Below are positions 45,382-54,476 of a DNA stretch of 64,000 nt, piece by piece. Numbering within the stretch: the first letter of the stretch is position 1; every line of letters starts with the position of its first letter. The position numbers were made by a program, and so were the translations under genes. Source of the DNA: Nitrospinaceae bacterium (GTDB lineage: Bacteria > Nitrospinota > Nitrospinia > Nitrospinales > Nitrospinaceae); contig JAJDBJ010000047.1 of assembly GCA_029261395.1 (NCBI GenBank), positions 1-64,000 on the forward strand. The letters are read 5' to 3'. A model generated the notes under the pieces. The model ran no database searches. It was not told where the DNA came from and worked only from the letters and a program-made list of their open reading frames with translations.

Positions 45382-45890
45382 TCCTGCGTCTCTTTCAATA
45401 TTTTTTTAAATTTCCGCTTCAACATGTCGCGCTTGATCTTGCCCAGCATATCCCAGAACAACTTGCCTTCGAGGTGATCCATTTCATGCTGGAATGCGCG
45501 TGCCATGAAACCCTCCACTTCCATACGGACATCCTTGCCGTTCAGGTCCACGCCTTTGACTTCCACCCGTTGGAATCGTTTGACGTCGGCATAGACCTCG
45601 GGAATACTCAAACAACCCTCTTGTCCCGTTTGTTCTTCCTCTGAGGCGGTGATGACGGGGTTGACGATGATGAGAGGTTCATGCTTTTCTTCTTTAAACC
45701 CCAGATCCACGACGATCAATCGTGAAGCAATACCCACCTGATTGGCGGCCAGACCCACTCCCGACGCGGCATACATGGTTTCGATCATATCCTCAGACAA
45801 AGTCACAAGACCCTCATTGATATTCTGGATCAAGTCGCACTTTTTACGCAGGACAGGGTCGAGACAATTCTTGATGGTTAAAACAGACAT
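45378..45890 (-). CDS. def: Peptide deformylase
   Basis: Removes the formyl group from nascent proteins; a metal enzyme. The three motifs are seen: GVGLAANQVGI (motif 1), EEQTGQEGCLSIPEV (motif 2, with the Cys ligand) and FMARAFQHEMDHLEGKLFWD (motif 3, HExxH). ATG 45890 (MSVLTIKN) gives 170 residues and fits the usual N-terminus; an ATG at 45923 would add 11 residues with a closer ribosome site (GGAGAG), and cannot be excluded. It heads the six-gene run. Confidence 0.95.
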   Translation of the reverse strand: MSVLTIKNCLDPVLRKKCDLIQNINEGLVTLSEDMIETMYAASGVGLAANQVGIASRLIVVDLGFKEEKHEPLIIVNPVITASEEEQTGQEGCLSIPEVYADVKRFQRVEVKGVDLNGKDVRMEVEGFMARAFQHEMDHLEGKLFWDMLGKIKRDMLKRKFKKILKETQE

Positions 45891-46073
45891 GAAAATCCGA
45901 GGCACTCTGATCGGGCCCAACATCTCTCCAACGGGGCCCGAGGGACCGGGACTCCTGCTGAACAGACTGCGGCTCGAAAAATTAGTATCACTGTAACTCG
46001 TCTATTATAAGGCATTTAATGCAGGAGATCAGCAATAAGCAGGAAAAACATGAAGGAAATCCGGCTTTTGTTT

Positions 46074-48161
46074 TTAACCCGGTAGGGCGGCGGGATTCGC
46101 CTTCTTGATCGGTAGTAAAATGGTAAAGGTGGTTCCGCGTCCCGGCAGGCTGTCGACCAGAATCTCCCCCCTATGTTTTTTGATAATCCCATAGGTCACC
46201 GAAAGCCCCAGACCCGTGCCTTTGACACCGGGCTTGGTGGTGAAGAACGGGTCAAAAATATTCTTCATTATTTGGGTGGAAATTCCCGCTCCGGTGTCTC
46301 TGATTTGAATCTGCGCATTGCCGTTCTTGGTCGATGTGGTAATGGTCACCCTGCCCCCACCTTCGGGGATCGCCTCTTCGGCGTTTTGTAAAATATTTAA
46401 AATAACCTGCATGAACTGGTCCGGAACGGCTTGAATACTTGGCATGTCCGCTGCATATTCTTTGACCAGATGGATACCGCGCATACCGAATCTCTCATGA
46501 ATCAAAAGAATCATGTCGTCGATGGACTCATGAATATCAATCCATTCTTTTTCATCCGTCGACGGGCTGTGAAAATCGAGAACTTTCCGGATCAGCATCG
46601 CTACCCGGTCACACTCCTGTATCGCTAATCTAACAAAACGAGTGTCGTTTTCTTCCATTGGGACCCGCCTCAATATTTTTTCAAGAACATTGCGTATACC
46701 AAAAATAGGATTGTTGAACTCATGGGCCATGGAAGCCGCCATCTTGCCGGTGGCGGATAATTTTTCGGCGTGTAGCAGTTGCAAATGAGTCGATTCCAGA
46801 TCGGCCGTCCTTTGCATGACCAGTTCTTCGAGGTGGTGACGATGTCCGGCTAGTTCTTCTTCTGTCTTTTTCTTTTCGGTGATGTCTTGAACGATGCCTA
46901 CAAAAACCGGAAAGACCTCGGTTTGCGACAACTGGATCCGGGTTTCGATCGGATAAAAGGTTCCGTCTTTACGCTGGTGACGGGTCTGGAAAGTCACCAG
47001 ATCACCGGTACCGTAGCGGAGCGGCTTAAGAAGCGTTTCAAAATCCTTTAGGGAGAGATCGGGCTTCAGATCTACCGGTGTTAAGGACTGCAGTTCGTCC
47101 AGCGTATAACCCAGATTCTCCTGGGCTCCCCGGTTGACTTGAACAAATTTGAGAGTTTTTGCATCGAACAAATAAATTTCATTGGAGGATTCGTCCAGCA
47201 CTCGACCAAATCGGACCGATTGCGTGTAAGCGCTCTCCGCTTCAGTCGCCGCCGCGGATAGAATCAGCGTCATGATCGTCAGGACCAGCAGGTACGATTG
47301 CAACAAGGCAAGCGATTCGTCTAAAGGCCCCAGGGTGAACGGTCCTCTTCCTGCCATCGTTCCCCAGACAGCTGTTGAGGAAACCATCAGGATCGCAATC
47401 ACGGTTCCGGGATGGCCAAAGCGGTATGCGGCCCAGACGAGGCACGGAGCCAGCAGGTAAACCAAGGGGTAATGACTGTATTGCAACCAATCCCCAAACA
47501 CCATCTGGCTGGTAATGTAAAACAATAATAATAAAATACTGACTTCAATCCTGCGGGCGGGGGTCCATCTAAAACTTAAAGGCTGACGAAACACAAAAAA
47601 CAGAGGGGCAACCAGAAGAACCCCCATAACATCTCCCAGCCACCAAGTAACCCCTTCTTGAACAAGTTTCTCCGATGGCAGATGACCGCCCCAATTGAGA
47701 ATAGTCATGCTCATTAAGGCGCTGACGATACATCCCACACCCGCCACAAGAAATATGAAAATCAGGGTATCTTTGATCCGATTCAATGGAGTGGATGAAT
47801 TGACAAATCGGTTAAACAGAAAGGCACCCACAAGCGCCTGGGTGACGGCCGCCAGGGCCATTCCGGAACTGGTCAACATCATGGTAAAAACCGGCACATC
47901 CACAGAAGGAGCCACATAGTTCATGAACCAGGCATTGAATGCCAGGGCCCCCAAAAAAACTCCCGGCCATAGCCGAGCCCCGCAACAGATAACTCCCCCC
48001 AGCGCCACCCCGGCCGCGAGATAAATGGGCAAACTAAAGCCATCCGGCAGGCCCACGGTACTGATACTCCAAGCCGTAATAAAATACATTCCGGCCAGCG
48101 CGATTATTTTCAACCCTTGATTTTGAGCGGTCATAGGTGAATCTACCGTATCAGATAACAT
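46074..48161 (-). CDS. MASE1-PAS sensor histidine kinase
   Basis: Membrane histidine kinase without a receiver domain. The N-terminal 280 residues hold about eight transmembrane helices with the MASE1 look (GFSLPIYLAAGVALGGVICC, LVYLLAPCLVWAAYRF). A PAS domain follows (IYLFDAKTLKFVQVNRGAQE, then MARK PAC-like TFYPIETRIQLSQ). Kinase core: phospho-acceptor MAHEFNNPIFGIRN, N-box NILQNAEEAI, G1 IRDTGAGI and GTGLGLSVTYGI. The start is uncertain: GTG 48299 and ATG 48161 or 48134 are all possible and none has a clear ribosome site. It is divergent from the cyclase operon, 300 bases apart. Confidence 0.88.
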   Translation of the reverse strand: MLSDTVDSPMTAQNQGLKIIALAGMYFITAWSISTVGLPDGFSLPIYLAAGVALGGVICCGARLWPGVFLGALAFNAWFMNYVAPSVDVPVFTMMLTSSGMALAAVTQALVGAFLFNRFVNSSTPLNRIKDTLIFIFLVAGVGCIVSALMSMTILNWGGHLPSEKLVQEGVTWWLGDVMGVLLVAPLFFVFRQPLSFRWTPARRIEVSILLLLFYITSQMVFGDWLQYSHYPLVYLLAPCLVWAAYRFGHPGTVIAILMVSSTAVWGTMAGRGPFTLGPLDESLALLQSYLLVLTIMTLILSAAATEAESAYTQSVRFGRVLDESSNEIYLFDAKTLKFVQVNRGAQENLGYTLDELQSLTPVDLKPDLSLKDFETLLKPLRYGTGDLVTFQTRHQRKDGTFYPIETRIQLSQTEVFPVFVGIVQDITEKKKTEEELAGHRHHLEELVMQRTADLESTHLQLLHAEKLSATGKMAASMAHEFNNPIFGIRNVLEKILRRVPMEENDTRFVRLAIQECDRVAMLIRKVLDFHSPSTDEKEWIDIHESIDDMILLIHERFGMRGIHLVKEYAADMPSIQAVPDQFMQVILNILQNAEEAIPEGGGRVTITTSTKNGNAQIQIRDTGAGISTQIMKNIFDPFFTTKPGVKGTGLGLSVTYGIIKKHRGEILVDSLPGRGTTFTILLPIKKANPAALPG

Positions 48162-48461
48162 TGCTTCGAATAACTGTCTTGTTTTCCCTTGAGTATAAGG
48201 CCCACCTTGACGCGACTCCAGACCTTTTTCCATGGTTCGGGATAGCCTTTTCACCCTTGATTTTAGAGGACCTCCAAAGATAGACTGCCTCCAATTCACC
48301 TAAAATCAACGAAATCCTCCAAATCCGTGAAGAATCAAAGGGTTTCATTTGGGAATCGTCACCGGAAACTTTTCGGTTTCATTTATCAAAAGACGTCCTT
48401 TGAGTTAGAATGGAATGTACCTTACCCACGTAATTTCAGTACTATAAAAGGATTTCAGGAC

Positions 48462-50252
48462 ATGCAGTCGGAGCCACTGGTTTGCCAGGCGCGCGAGCTA
48501 TTAAAAAAGGGCGATTTTGTCGGGGTCTATGATGTGGCCTACAAGGCCCTCGAAGACCAGGGTAGCGTCGACCCGATTTTGGCTCATTTGGCTGTCCTCA
48601 GTCTGGCCAGAAGTGGTGCTACGACCCAGGCGGAACATTTGTACCGAAAAGTGAAAGACGTACTGCCTCCCACTGAGGACAATCTTTCTCTGGAAGCGCG
48701 ACTGTACAAAGATCAGTTTTTAAAAGCCAGGGATCTAAAAATCAAAGCGTCGTTGGGGAAAAAAGCCCGGGACCTTTATCTTGAAGCGTATCGGATTAAC
48801 AATAATTACTATCCCGCCATCAATGCCGCAACTCTGTCATTGATCATTGGCGATACCACTGCCTGCCATCAATTGGCAAAGGAAGTTTTGAAACTGTGCG
48901 ACCAAAGTTCTTCCACCCATGGCGATGAGGATTATTATCTCGACGTGACACGCGCCGAAGCGAATCTTCTTTTGGGAAAAGAGGATGAAATCGCCTCGGT
49001 TTTATCTCACGCCTATATGGATCGCTATCATGATTATGGTCAACTGAGCACCACCTGGAAACAATTATCCCTGATCTGCGAGCATCGGGGAATCTCCACC
49101 GGTTGCATCCAGGCCATCCAGCCTCCCACGGTGATTGCTTTTATGGGGCAAACCATTCATGGCATGGGAAAATCTCCCGGCATCGATCCTGCGGATGAAG
49201 AGATGCTCCGCAAACAGATTCGCAACCTGCTGGAAAAACATAAAATCAAAATCGCCTTTGGGGCGCTGGCGTGTGGCGCCGATTTAATGGTTGCTGAGGA
49301 AATATTGAAACAAAACGGAGAATTGAACGTGATTTTGCCGTTCTCCCGGGAAGAATTCAAACGCACCTCGGTCTCACCGGCAGGCCCGGCCTGGGAGGAA
49401 CGATTTGACCGGGCGCTGGAACGTGCCGCCTCGTTTTATGAAATCGTGGAGGACGCCTACACCGGTTACGACTTGCTGTACGAAGCGTGTTCCCTGCAGA
49501 TCATGGGACTGGCGTATCTGCGATCGCAAACTCTGGGGTCGCAGGCTTACCAGGTGGCGTTGTGGAACGGCCAGCCATCCGCCAGCCCCGGAGGCACCGC
49601 CGCCGCCATGCAACGCTGGGAAGCTTTGGGGCAAAAGAACCTGATCATCCCGGTGCCGGAACCCCGTTCCAAAGGGGTGGCTCCGTTACCGGTAGCTTCA
49701 TCCCAAAAAATTGAGCTGAAGCGCCACATGAAGGCCATGATTTTTGCCGATGTGAAAGGCTACAGCAACCTTAAGGAAAAACAACTGCCGCAGTTCATTT
49801 CCCGGTGGTTCCACCATCTGGAACAAATTTTTAACAACCATTCCGGAACAATTTTGTTCGCCAATACGTGGGGAGACGCGATTTATCTGGTCATGGATTC
49901 CGTGACTTCCGCCGCCCGGGTTTCGCTGGAGCTGACCCGGATCTTCTCCGACCAGGAACTGGCCGAACTGGGGTTACCGGAGGACCTGGGGTTACGGGTC
50001 GCAACGCATGTGGGACCGATTTTTGAGGGGTATAATCCCCTCACTTGTAAAAAAGAATATTTCGGGACGCATGTCAACAAAACCGCCCGGCTGGAGCCCT
50101 GCACTCCGGTGGGATCGGTCTATGTGACGGAACCCTTTGCCGCACTGATTTCCATTGAGGCGGCCGGGGTTTATCGGTGTGAGTACGTGGGCAACCACCC
50201 CCTGCCCAAAAATTTTGGAAGAATCCGTATGTATCACCTTGGAGAAAATTGA
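48462..50252 (+). CDS. TPR/SLOG-like/class III nucleotidyl cyclase
   Basis: A 596-residue cytoplasmic three-part protein. Residues 1-215 are helical with TPR-like repeats, recalling TPR-S/DUF4071 regions of bacterial signalling proteins. Residues 220-400 are a Rossmann-type segment (PPTVIAFMGQTIHGMGKSPG, FGALACGADLMVAEEIL) of SLOG-like aspect. Residues 420-596 are a class III cyclase: metal Asp in FADVKGYS (430) and TWGDAIYL (472), transition-state Asn539 and Arg543 in HVNKTARLEP. The purine-selecting Lys and Asp appear replaced by Asn468 and Glu532, so the product may not be cAMP or cGMP. ATG 48462 is chosen; an upstream extension reaches 48327. It heads the operon with the next two genes. 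Confidence 0.78.
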   Translation: MQSEPLVCQARELLKKGDFVGVYDVAYKALEDQGSVDPILAHLAVLSLARSGATTQAEHLYRKVKDVLPPTEDNLSLEARLYKDQFLKARDLKIKASLGKKARDLYLEAYRINNNYYPAINAATLSLIIGDTTACHQLAKEVLKLCDQSSSTHGDEDYYLDVTRAEANLLLGKEDEIASVLSHAYMDRYHDYGQLSTTWKQLSLICEHRGISTGCIQAIQPPTVIAFMGQTIHGMGKSPGIDPADEEMLRKQIRNLLEKHKIKIAFGALACGADLMVAEEILKQNGELNVILPFSREEFKRTSVSPAGPAWEERFDRALERAASFYEIVEDAYTGYDLLYEACSLQIMGLAYLRSQTLGSQAYQVALWNGQPSASPGGTAAAMQRWEALGQKNLIIPVPEPRSKGVAPLPVASSQKIELKRHMKAMIFADVKGYSNLKEKQLPQFISRWFHHLEQIFNNHSGTILFANTWGDAIYLVMDSVTSAARVSLELTRIFSDQELAELGLPEDLGLRVATHVGPIFEGYNPLTCKKEYFGTHVNKTARLEPCTPVGSVYVTEPFAALISIEAAGVYRCEYVGNHPLPKNFGRIRMYHLGEN

Positions 50253-50253
50253 A

Positions 50254-51948
50254 ATGGCACGACCGCAGTTGATTTATTTATGGGCGCTGGCTCTGGTTTG
50301 GTGTGTGGTGTTTCCTGGCACCGCGGCTTCCCAACAAAGAACTCCCATCCAGTTTTTGTCGGTGGCTCCGGATGCAGATACCAAGCTGGCCGACCAGAAG
50401 CTTCTGGATTATTTGCGTCACAAAGTTCCCGTGACCTTTGAAACGCAGGAAATGGGATATGAATCGTCGATCCAAACCCTGATGAACTGGGATCCTGAAA
50501 AGCAGGGGCCGTTGTTGGCCCGGGTCACGCCTTACGCCTTTGTCGTCGCGGAAATGCTGGGGGCGAATATGGAAATTGTGGGGACGTATTTAAATAAAAG
50601 TTCCAATAGCGTTACCGGTGACAGCTACCTCGTCGTTCACAAAGATTTCGGCTATGAAACAACCGAAGCCCTGGAAGATTTTTCCCGCCACCTGGGCAAC
50701 CCGGAAGCGCAGACAAAAGACTTCATCGAAATCCTAAAGCAGAGGGAAACGCCTGCACGTTTCGTCTATCACAGCAAGTTCAGCACCTCGAGTCATTTTC
50801 TGCCTTCTTTATACTTCAAGAAACGAGGCATCTTTTCCCTGTTCACCCAACCTAAAGGCAAACAGAAATTCATCATGATTCACAGCCTGGAGCCGGATGG
50901 GATTGCCAGTTCTTCCGAGTTGATCCCTATCATCAAAGGTCGGCAGGCAGATTTCGCGGCCGTGCGCGGCGGTGTCAAAATCAAGTTCGAAACCGATCCC
51001 GATCTCAAGTTCATCCAACTGCCTTACTCGCCGCCCAATGACCTCTTGGTGATGGTCAAACCGTTTAACAAACTCATCGGGCAGATCAAGGACCAGATTC
51101 TCGAAACCATCCGCAAGATGGAGGCGACCGACATCGGTGAAGGAGACATATTGAAGTGGGAAGATTTCAACGCCAGCCCCAAGGCGCGGAAGTCTCTGTC
51201 CAACTTGCGTTCCCTGGCTCAAACCACGCCTCACCCTGTGGTGATCAACGTTCGTAAATCTCAAAAGGAAAACTCCGGAATCGATGAAAAACATCTGGAG
51301 GCGGCCCGCCAGGCGGTGCGGTTTTCCGGAACCGAAATGGTGCTCTTCGATGAAGACTACCACAGCGCGTTTGACGTGCTCTGGACGCTGGAAACCTGGC
51401 ATGACCAGTCGATCCTGCTGACCAGTACCATCATGGATTCGGGCCTGACCCAGGAATTCTCAGTCAGCTATCGCATCGGAGATATGCAAAACCTGGCATC
51501 GCGCATCAGCCGGGTAATCGACTATAAAATGCACCGCATCCGTTATGTCTGGCCGTTCGATGACGAAACCGCCCGGGTTCTGCGGGATGTCGATTTTCAA
51601 ATTCCCGTGGGCCAACAACTGAAGGTTCAAAAAATCACGTGGAGTGATTTCAATACCAACGAGTACACGGTGGACACGCCTTTCGACGTGGAAGTTACCC
51701 ACTCGGATTTTTATTCATTCCAACTGAAGGGCAAGGGCTTCCCGCAAATGGAAGATGGCAAGTTCGGGTTCGAGCCTTTGAGCAATGTCGCCTACCGGGT
51801 GTTTCTGGAGCGAACCCCCGACGCCGGGGAGGCCTACAAACTGACCACCAAAATTTTGATCGGGTTGTTTGGACTGGCCGCCTTGTTCACTTTGGTCGAG
51901 GTGATCATTAAACCTAAAACGCCCGACCGTCATAAAGAAAAATCATGA
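50254..51948 (+). CDS. Membrane-anchored periplasmic PBP-like protein
   Basis: A 564-residue exported protein. Signal peptide LIYLWALALVWCVVFPGTAA; a single C-terminal helix (ILIGLFGLAALFTLVEVII) then basic residues, so it is anchored with the bulk outside. Residues about 30-260 resemble a type 2 substrate-binding (PhnD-like) domain: TPYAFVVAEMLGANMEIVGT, SYLVVHKD, VYHSKFSTSSHFLPSLYFKK, and FAAVRGGVKIKF. A second region, residues about 290-530, has no known motif. It starts one base after the cyclase stop, and its stop overlaps the TIR start. It is likely the sensor part of a signalling unit. Confidence 0.65.
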   Translation: MARPQLIYLWALALVWCVVFPGTAASQQRTPIQFLSVAPDADTKLADQKLLDYLRHKVPVTFETQEMGYESSIQTLMNWDPEKQGPLLARVTPYAFVVAEMLGANMEIVGTYLNKSSNSVTGDSYLVVHKDFGYETTEALEDFSRHLGNPEAQTKDFIEILKQRETPARFVYHSKFSTSSHFLPSLYFKKRGIFSLFTQPKGKQKFIMIHSLEPDGIASSSELIPIIKGRQADFAAVRGGVKIKFETDPDLKFIQLPYSPPNDLLVMVKPFNKLIGQIKDQILETIRKMEATDIGEGDILKWEDFNASPKARKSLSNLRSLAQTTPHPVVINVRKSQKENSGIDEKHLEAARQAVRFSGTEMVLFDEDYHSAFDVLWTLETWHDQSILLTSTIMDSGLTQEFSVSYRIGDMQNLASRISRVIDYKMHRIRYVWPFDDETARVLRDVDFQIPVGQQLKVQKITWSDFNTNEYTVDTPFDVEVTHSDFYSFQLKGKGFPQMEDGKFGFEPLSNVAYRVFLERTPDAGEAYKLTTKILIGLFGLAALFTLVEVIIKPKTPDRHKEKS

Positions 51949-53126
51949 GTCATCGTATTTTAAATAATCGTCTGGGATTGATCTTCATCCTGCTCACGGT
52001 GTTCACCGTGAACTATATCCAGACCCAGATGAAGTCGAGCCTGAATAACCCGGCGCATTATGAAACGGGTTATGAAATCGCCCAGGCGTTTATGGAATTG
52101 GAAGGGAATCTGGATTTCTCGCAGTTTGAGGGACTCGGTGAAGGGGCGGCGGCGGCTCATTCCATTTCCTACTACATTTTATGCCCCGTGTTGTTGCTGG
52201 CAGTGATTGGCGGCCTGCTGTTCCGCAGAGAGATCACACCTTTCCGCGTGATGACCCTCGGGCTCGCCATCAGTTATGTGATCGCCCTGTGCTTCTTTAT
52301 TTTTTTCCCGGTTCCAGAACGCTGGGCGTTTCCGCCAGCCAACGCCACATTGCTCTCCGATATTGTGTCCACCGGATGGATTGAATCGTACCGGTCGTTC
52401 CGTGCGTTGGACAACGCTTTTCCCAGTCTCTTCGCGGCTTTTACTCTGGTGATGATTTTTGTCTGCTACCGTTACCGGTTCAAATTCAAGAACCCCATTT
52501 GCCTGCTGGGCATCATGGTGATTCTGTCTTCGTTCACCCTGGGTATTCACTGGGTGCCGGATCTGCTCATGGGCGGATTCGTCGGCATCTTCAGCGCTTC
52601 TGTCGCCGTTTTGTGGGATCACCGCATTGTGGACAAAATCAAAAAGGTGCAACCGGAACTGGCAACCCAGGGCTCCGCGGTCATGGGAATCAAACTGCCG
52701 GTGAAAAAAACGACCTTCATCAGTTATCGCAGGGAGACCGGCTCCATCATGGCGCGTATCGTTCAATCGGAATTAAAAAAACGGGGACACCTGTCCTTTC
52801 TGGATGTCGACGATCTCGGGCCGAAACAGTTTGGGGAACGGTTACTGCGGGAAATCGAATCAGTCCCCAACTTCGTGGTGGTCTTGTCGCCCGGCTCGAT
52901 GGACCGGTGCCAGGCGCACGACGACTGGTTGCGCAGGGAAATCTCCCATGCCATCACCACCCACCGGAACATCGTCCCGCTCATGGTCGATGAATTCCAA
53001 TACCCGCCCAAGGAAAAGATTCCAGACGAGCTTGAAGAACTCCTGCACCACAACGGCGTCAATTATTCCCACGAATACTTCGCCGCCACCTTTGACAAAC
53101 TCGCCGACTTTCTACAAAAAACATAG
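51945..53126 (+). CDS. PAP2-like membrane domain fused to C-terminal TIR
   Basis: A 393-residue protein. Residues 1-225 have about six transmembrane helices with PAP2/IPC-synthase-like features: FFPVPERWAF, DNAFPSLFAAF and SFTLGIHWVPDLLMGG. The active-site PSxH His is Phe (PSLF) and SR is SS, so phosphatase activity is doubtful. Residues 257-393 are a TIR domain: TTFISYRRETGSIMARIVQS, FLDVDDLGPKQFGERLLREI, VVVLSPGSMDRC, DDWLRREISHAI, with Glu332 at the place of the NADase glutamate. ATG overlaps the previous stop (ATGA). It is the presumed effector of the operon. Confidence 0.85.
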   Translation: MSHRILNNRLGLIFILLTVFTVNYIQTQMKSSLNNPAHYETGYEIAQAFMELEGNLDFSQFEGLGEGAAAAHSISYYILCPVLLLAVIGGLLFRREITPFRVMTLGLAISYVIALCFFIFFPVPERWAFPPANATLLSDIVSTGWIESYRSFRALDNAFPSLFAAFTLVMIFVCYRYRFKFKNPICLLGIMVILSSFTLGIHWVPDLLMGGFVGIFSASVAVLWDHRIVDKIKKVQPELATQGSAVMGIKLPVKKTTFISYRRETGSIMARIVQSELKKRGHLSFLDVDDLGPKQFGERLLREIESVPNFVVVLSPGSMDRCQAHDDWLRREISHAITTHRNIVPLMVDEFQYPPKEKIPDELEELLHHNGVNYSHEYFAATFDKLADFLQKT

Positions 53127-53143
53127 CGAAGAACCTCCACTGG

Positions 53144-53186
53144 CCGGGCAAGGCCCGGAGCAAAATTGGACCCAGTGCCACGCTGG
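53144..53186. repeat. Two hairpins after the TIR gene
   Basis: CCGGGC-aag-GCCCGG at 53144-53158, then CCAGTG-cca-CGCTGG at 53172-53186, the latter of the CCAGCG family. The first may serve as a terminator, though it has no U-tract. Confidence 0.5.
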
Positions 53187-53377
53187 CCTCAAGGATTGGC
53201 TCTTTTTAAGAGGCGGGGACTACTGAATAGGTTTTATAACTCTTTGCGAATAAAGAAATTATTGAGATCAGGTTTTTTAAGATGCCCCCAAAGTTGTCCC
53301 CAGAAATATATTATGGAAATCGCTTTTCTCTTACAATTGATGGATCAACCTTACGTTGTGGGCGATGGACACCGCTT

Positions 53378-54463
53378 TTAATTAAGGAGTTCTATTAACG
53401 GTCTAAATATATAAATTTTTGTGTTACCCAATCTAAAAGAAGCCTCCTCTATTACTCCCTTATCTTTAAATAACCGAATAAGTCTGTTAGCAGTAACATA
53501 AGTCCCTTTTGTATAAAACATCAATTGAGAGATCGTAAAATAGGGTTTCTCAAATATAAATTCTATAAATGGGACTAAATAAGGTGATTTTGTAACTTTA
53601 AATATTTGTCTTGTATGGTCAAAAAGTTGATATATCTGATCGATTAAATTTTGTGTTGCCTCCGCTTGGGTTTTAACCCCTCTAAAGAAAAATGCTAACC
53701 AGGCATCATATTCCCCAGTCTTATCCACTGTATGTAGATGGTCTATATATTCATCTCTGTTTTCATCAAAGAATCCGCTTAAATAGAGAATCGGAGATGA
53801 AAGTTTGTTTTCATTATAAAGAATTAGGGGCACAAGAAGTCTTCCCAATCTTCCGTTTCCGTCATTAAATGGATGGACAGCCTCAAACTGATAATGAGCA
53901 AGACCTGCTTTAATAAGAGGTATTTCTGGATTTTCTTTTATATATTTTATCAAGTCATCCATGTAGCTTTGAACTAACAAGAACTCTGGAGGTATATAAC
54001 TGGCTTTTTCAACCGGGTCTCCAGGTTTGCCTATATAAACTAAGTCTTCTCTATATTGCCCAAGAGAACCCTTATGCCTAACACCCCTTAGTAATATTGC
54101 ATGTAAAGAATTTATTAAATTATGACTGATTTTCCTGCCTTCTTGGAGTTCTTGCATAGCATGTTTTACAGCACTCCTATAATTTGAGACTTGGGCTGAA
54201 TCTGCGCTTTCTGGTTTTCCCCCAGCTTCGTAAAGAAAAACATCTGAGATGGTGCTGATAGTTCCTTCAATTCTGGAGCTAACAGTTGCTTCTTTTGCGG
54301 ACAGTGGTGAAATTAGAAGTGAGGGGTTCTGCAATTTTCTTTGAGACCCTTCCAGAAGTCCCAATGCATATGTGGCTTCATCAAGCTCCCTCCTAAATTT
54401 ATTTGAATCTAAATCTATTTCTTGGGAACCTAAAAATTTTGGATTGTGGTGTTTTATTAGCAT
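53378..54463 (-). CDS. Fic-domain protein with N-terminal inhibitory helix and C-terminal wHTH
   Basis: A 361-residue Fic enzyme, which usually transfers AMP from ATP to a target Tyr/Ser/Thr. Active motif: AVHPFNDGNGRLGRLLVPLI, intact HPFxxGNGR. The N-terminal inhibitory helix motif (S/T)xxxE(G/N) is VSSRIEGTIS, so this is class II and self-inhibited. The C-terminus (FTISQLMFYTKGTYVTANRL) looks like a winged-helix DNA-binding domain. The gene is much more AT-rich than its neighbours, a sign of recent acquisition. Two palindromes upstream fit autoregulation. There is no FicA-like small antitoxin beside it. Confidence 0.92.
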   Translation of the reverse strand: MLIKHHNPKFLGSQEIDLDSNKFRRELDEATYALGLLEGSQRKLQNPSLLISPLSAKEATVSSRIEGTISTISDVFLYEAGGKPESADSAQVSNYRSAVKHAMQELQEGRKISHNLINSLHAILLRGVRHKGSLGQYREDLVYIGKPGDPVEKASYIPPEFLLVQSYMDDLIKYIKENPEIPLIKAGLAHYQFEAVHPFNDGNGRLGRLLVPLILYNENKLSSPILYLSGFFDENRDEYIDHLHTVDKTGEYDAWLAFFFRGVKTQAEATQNLIDQIYQLFDHTRQIFKVTKSPYLVPFIEFIFEKPYFTISQLMFYTKGTYVTANRLIRLFKDKGVIEEASFRLGNTKIYIFRPLIELLN

Positions 54464-54476
54464 AGTATTTCTTCTT

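Noticed and set aside
52499-52993. 164-residue frame inside the TIR gene
   Set aside because: Out of frame with the TIR domain and low in recognisable structure.
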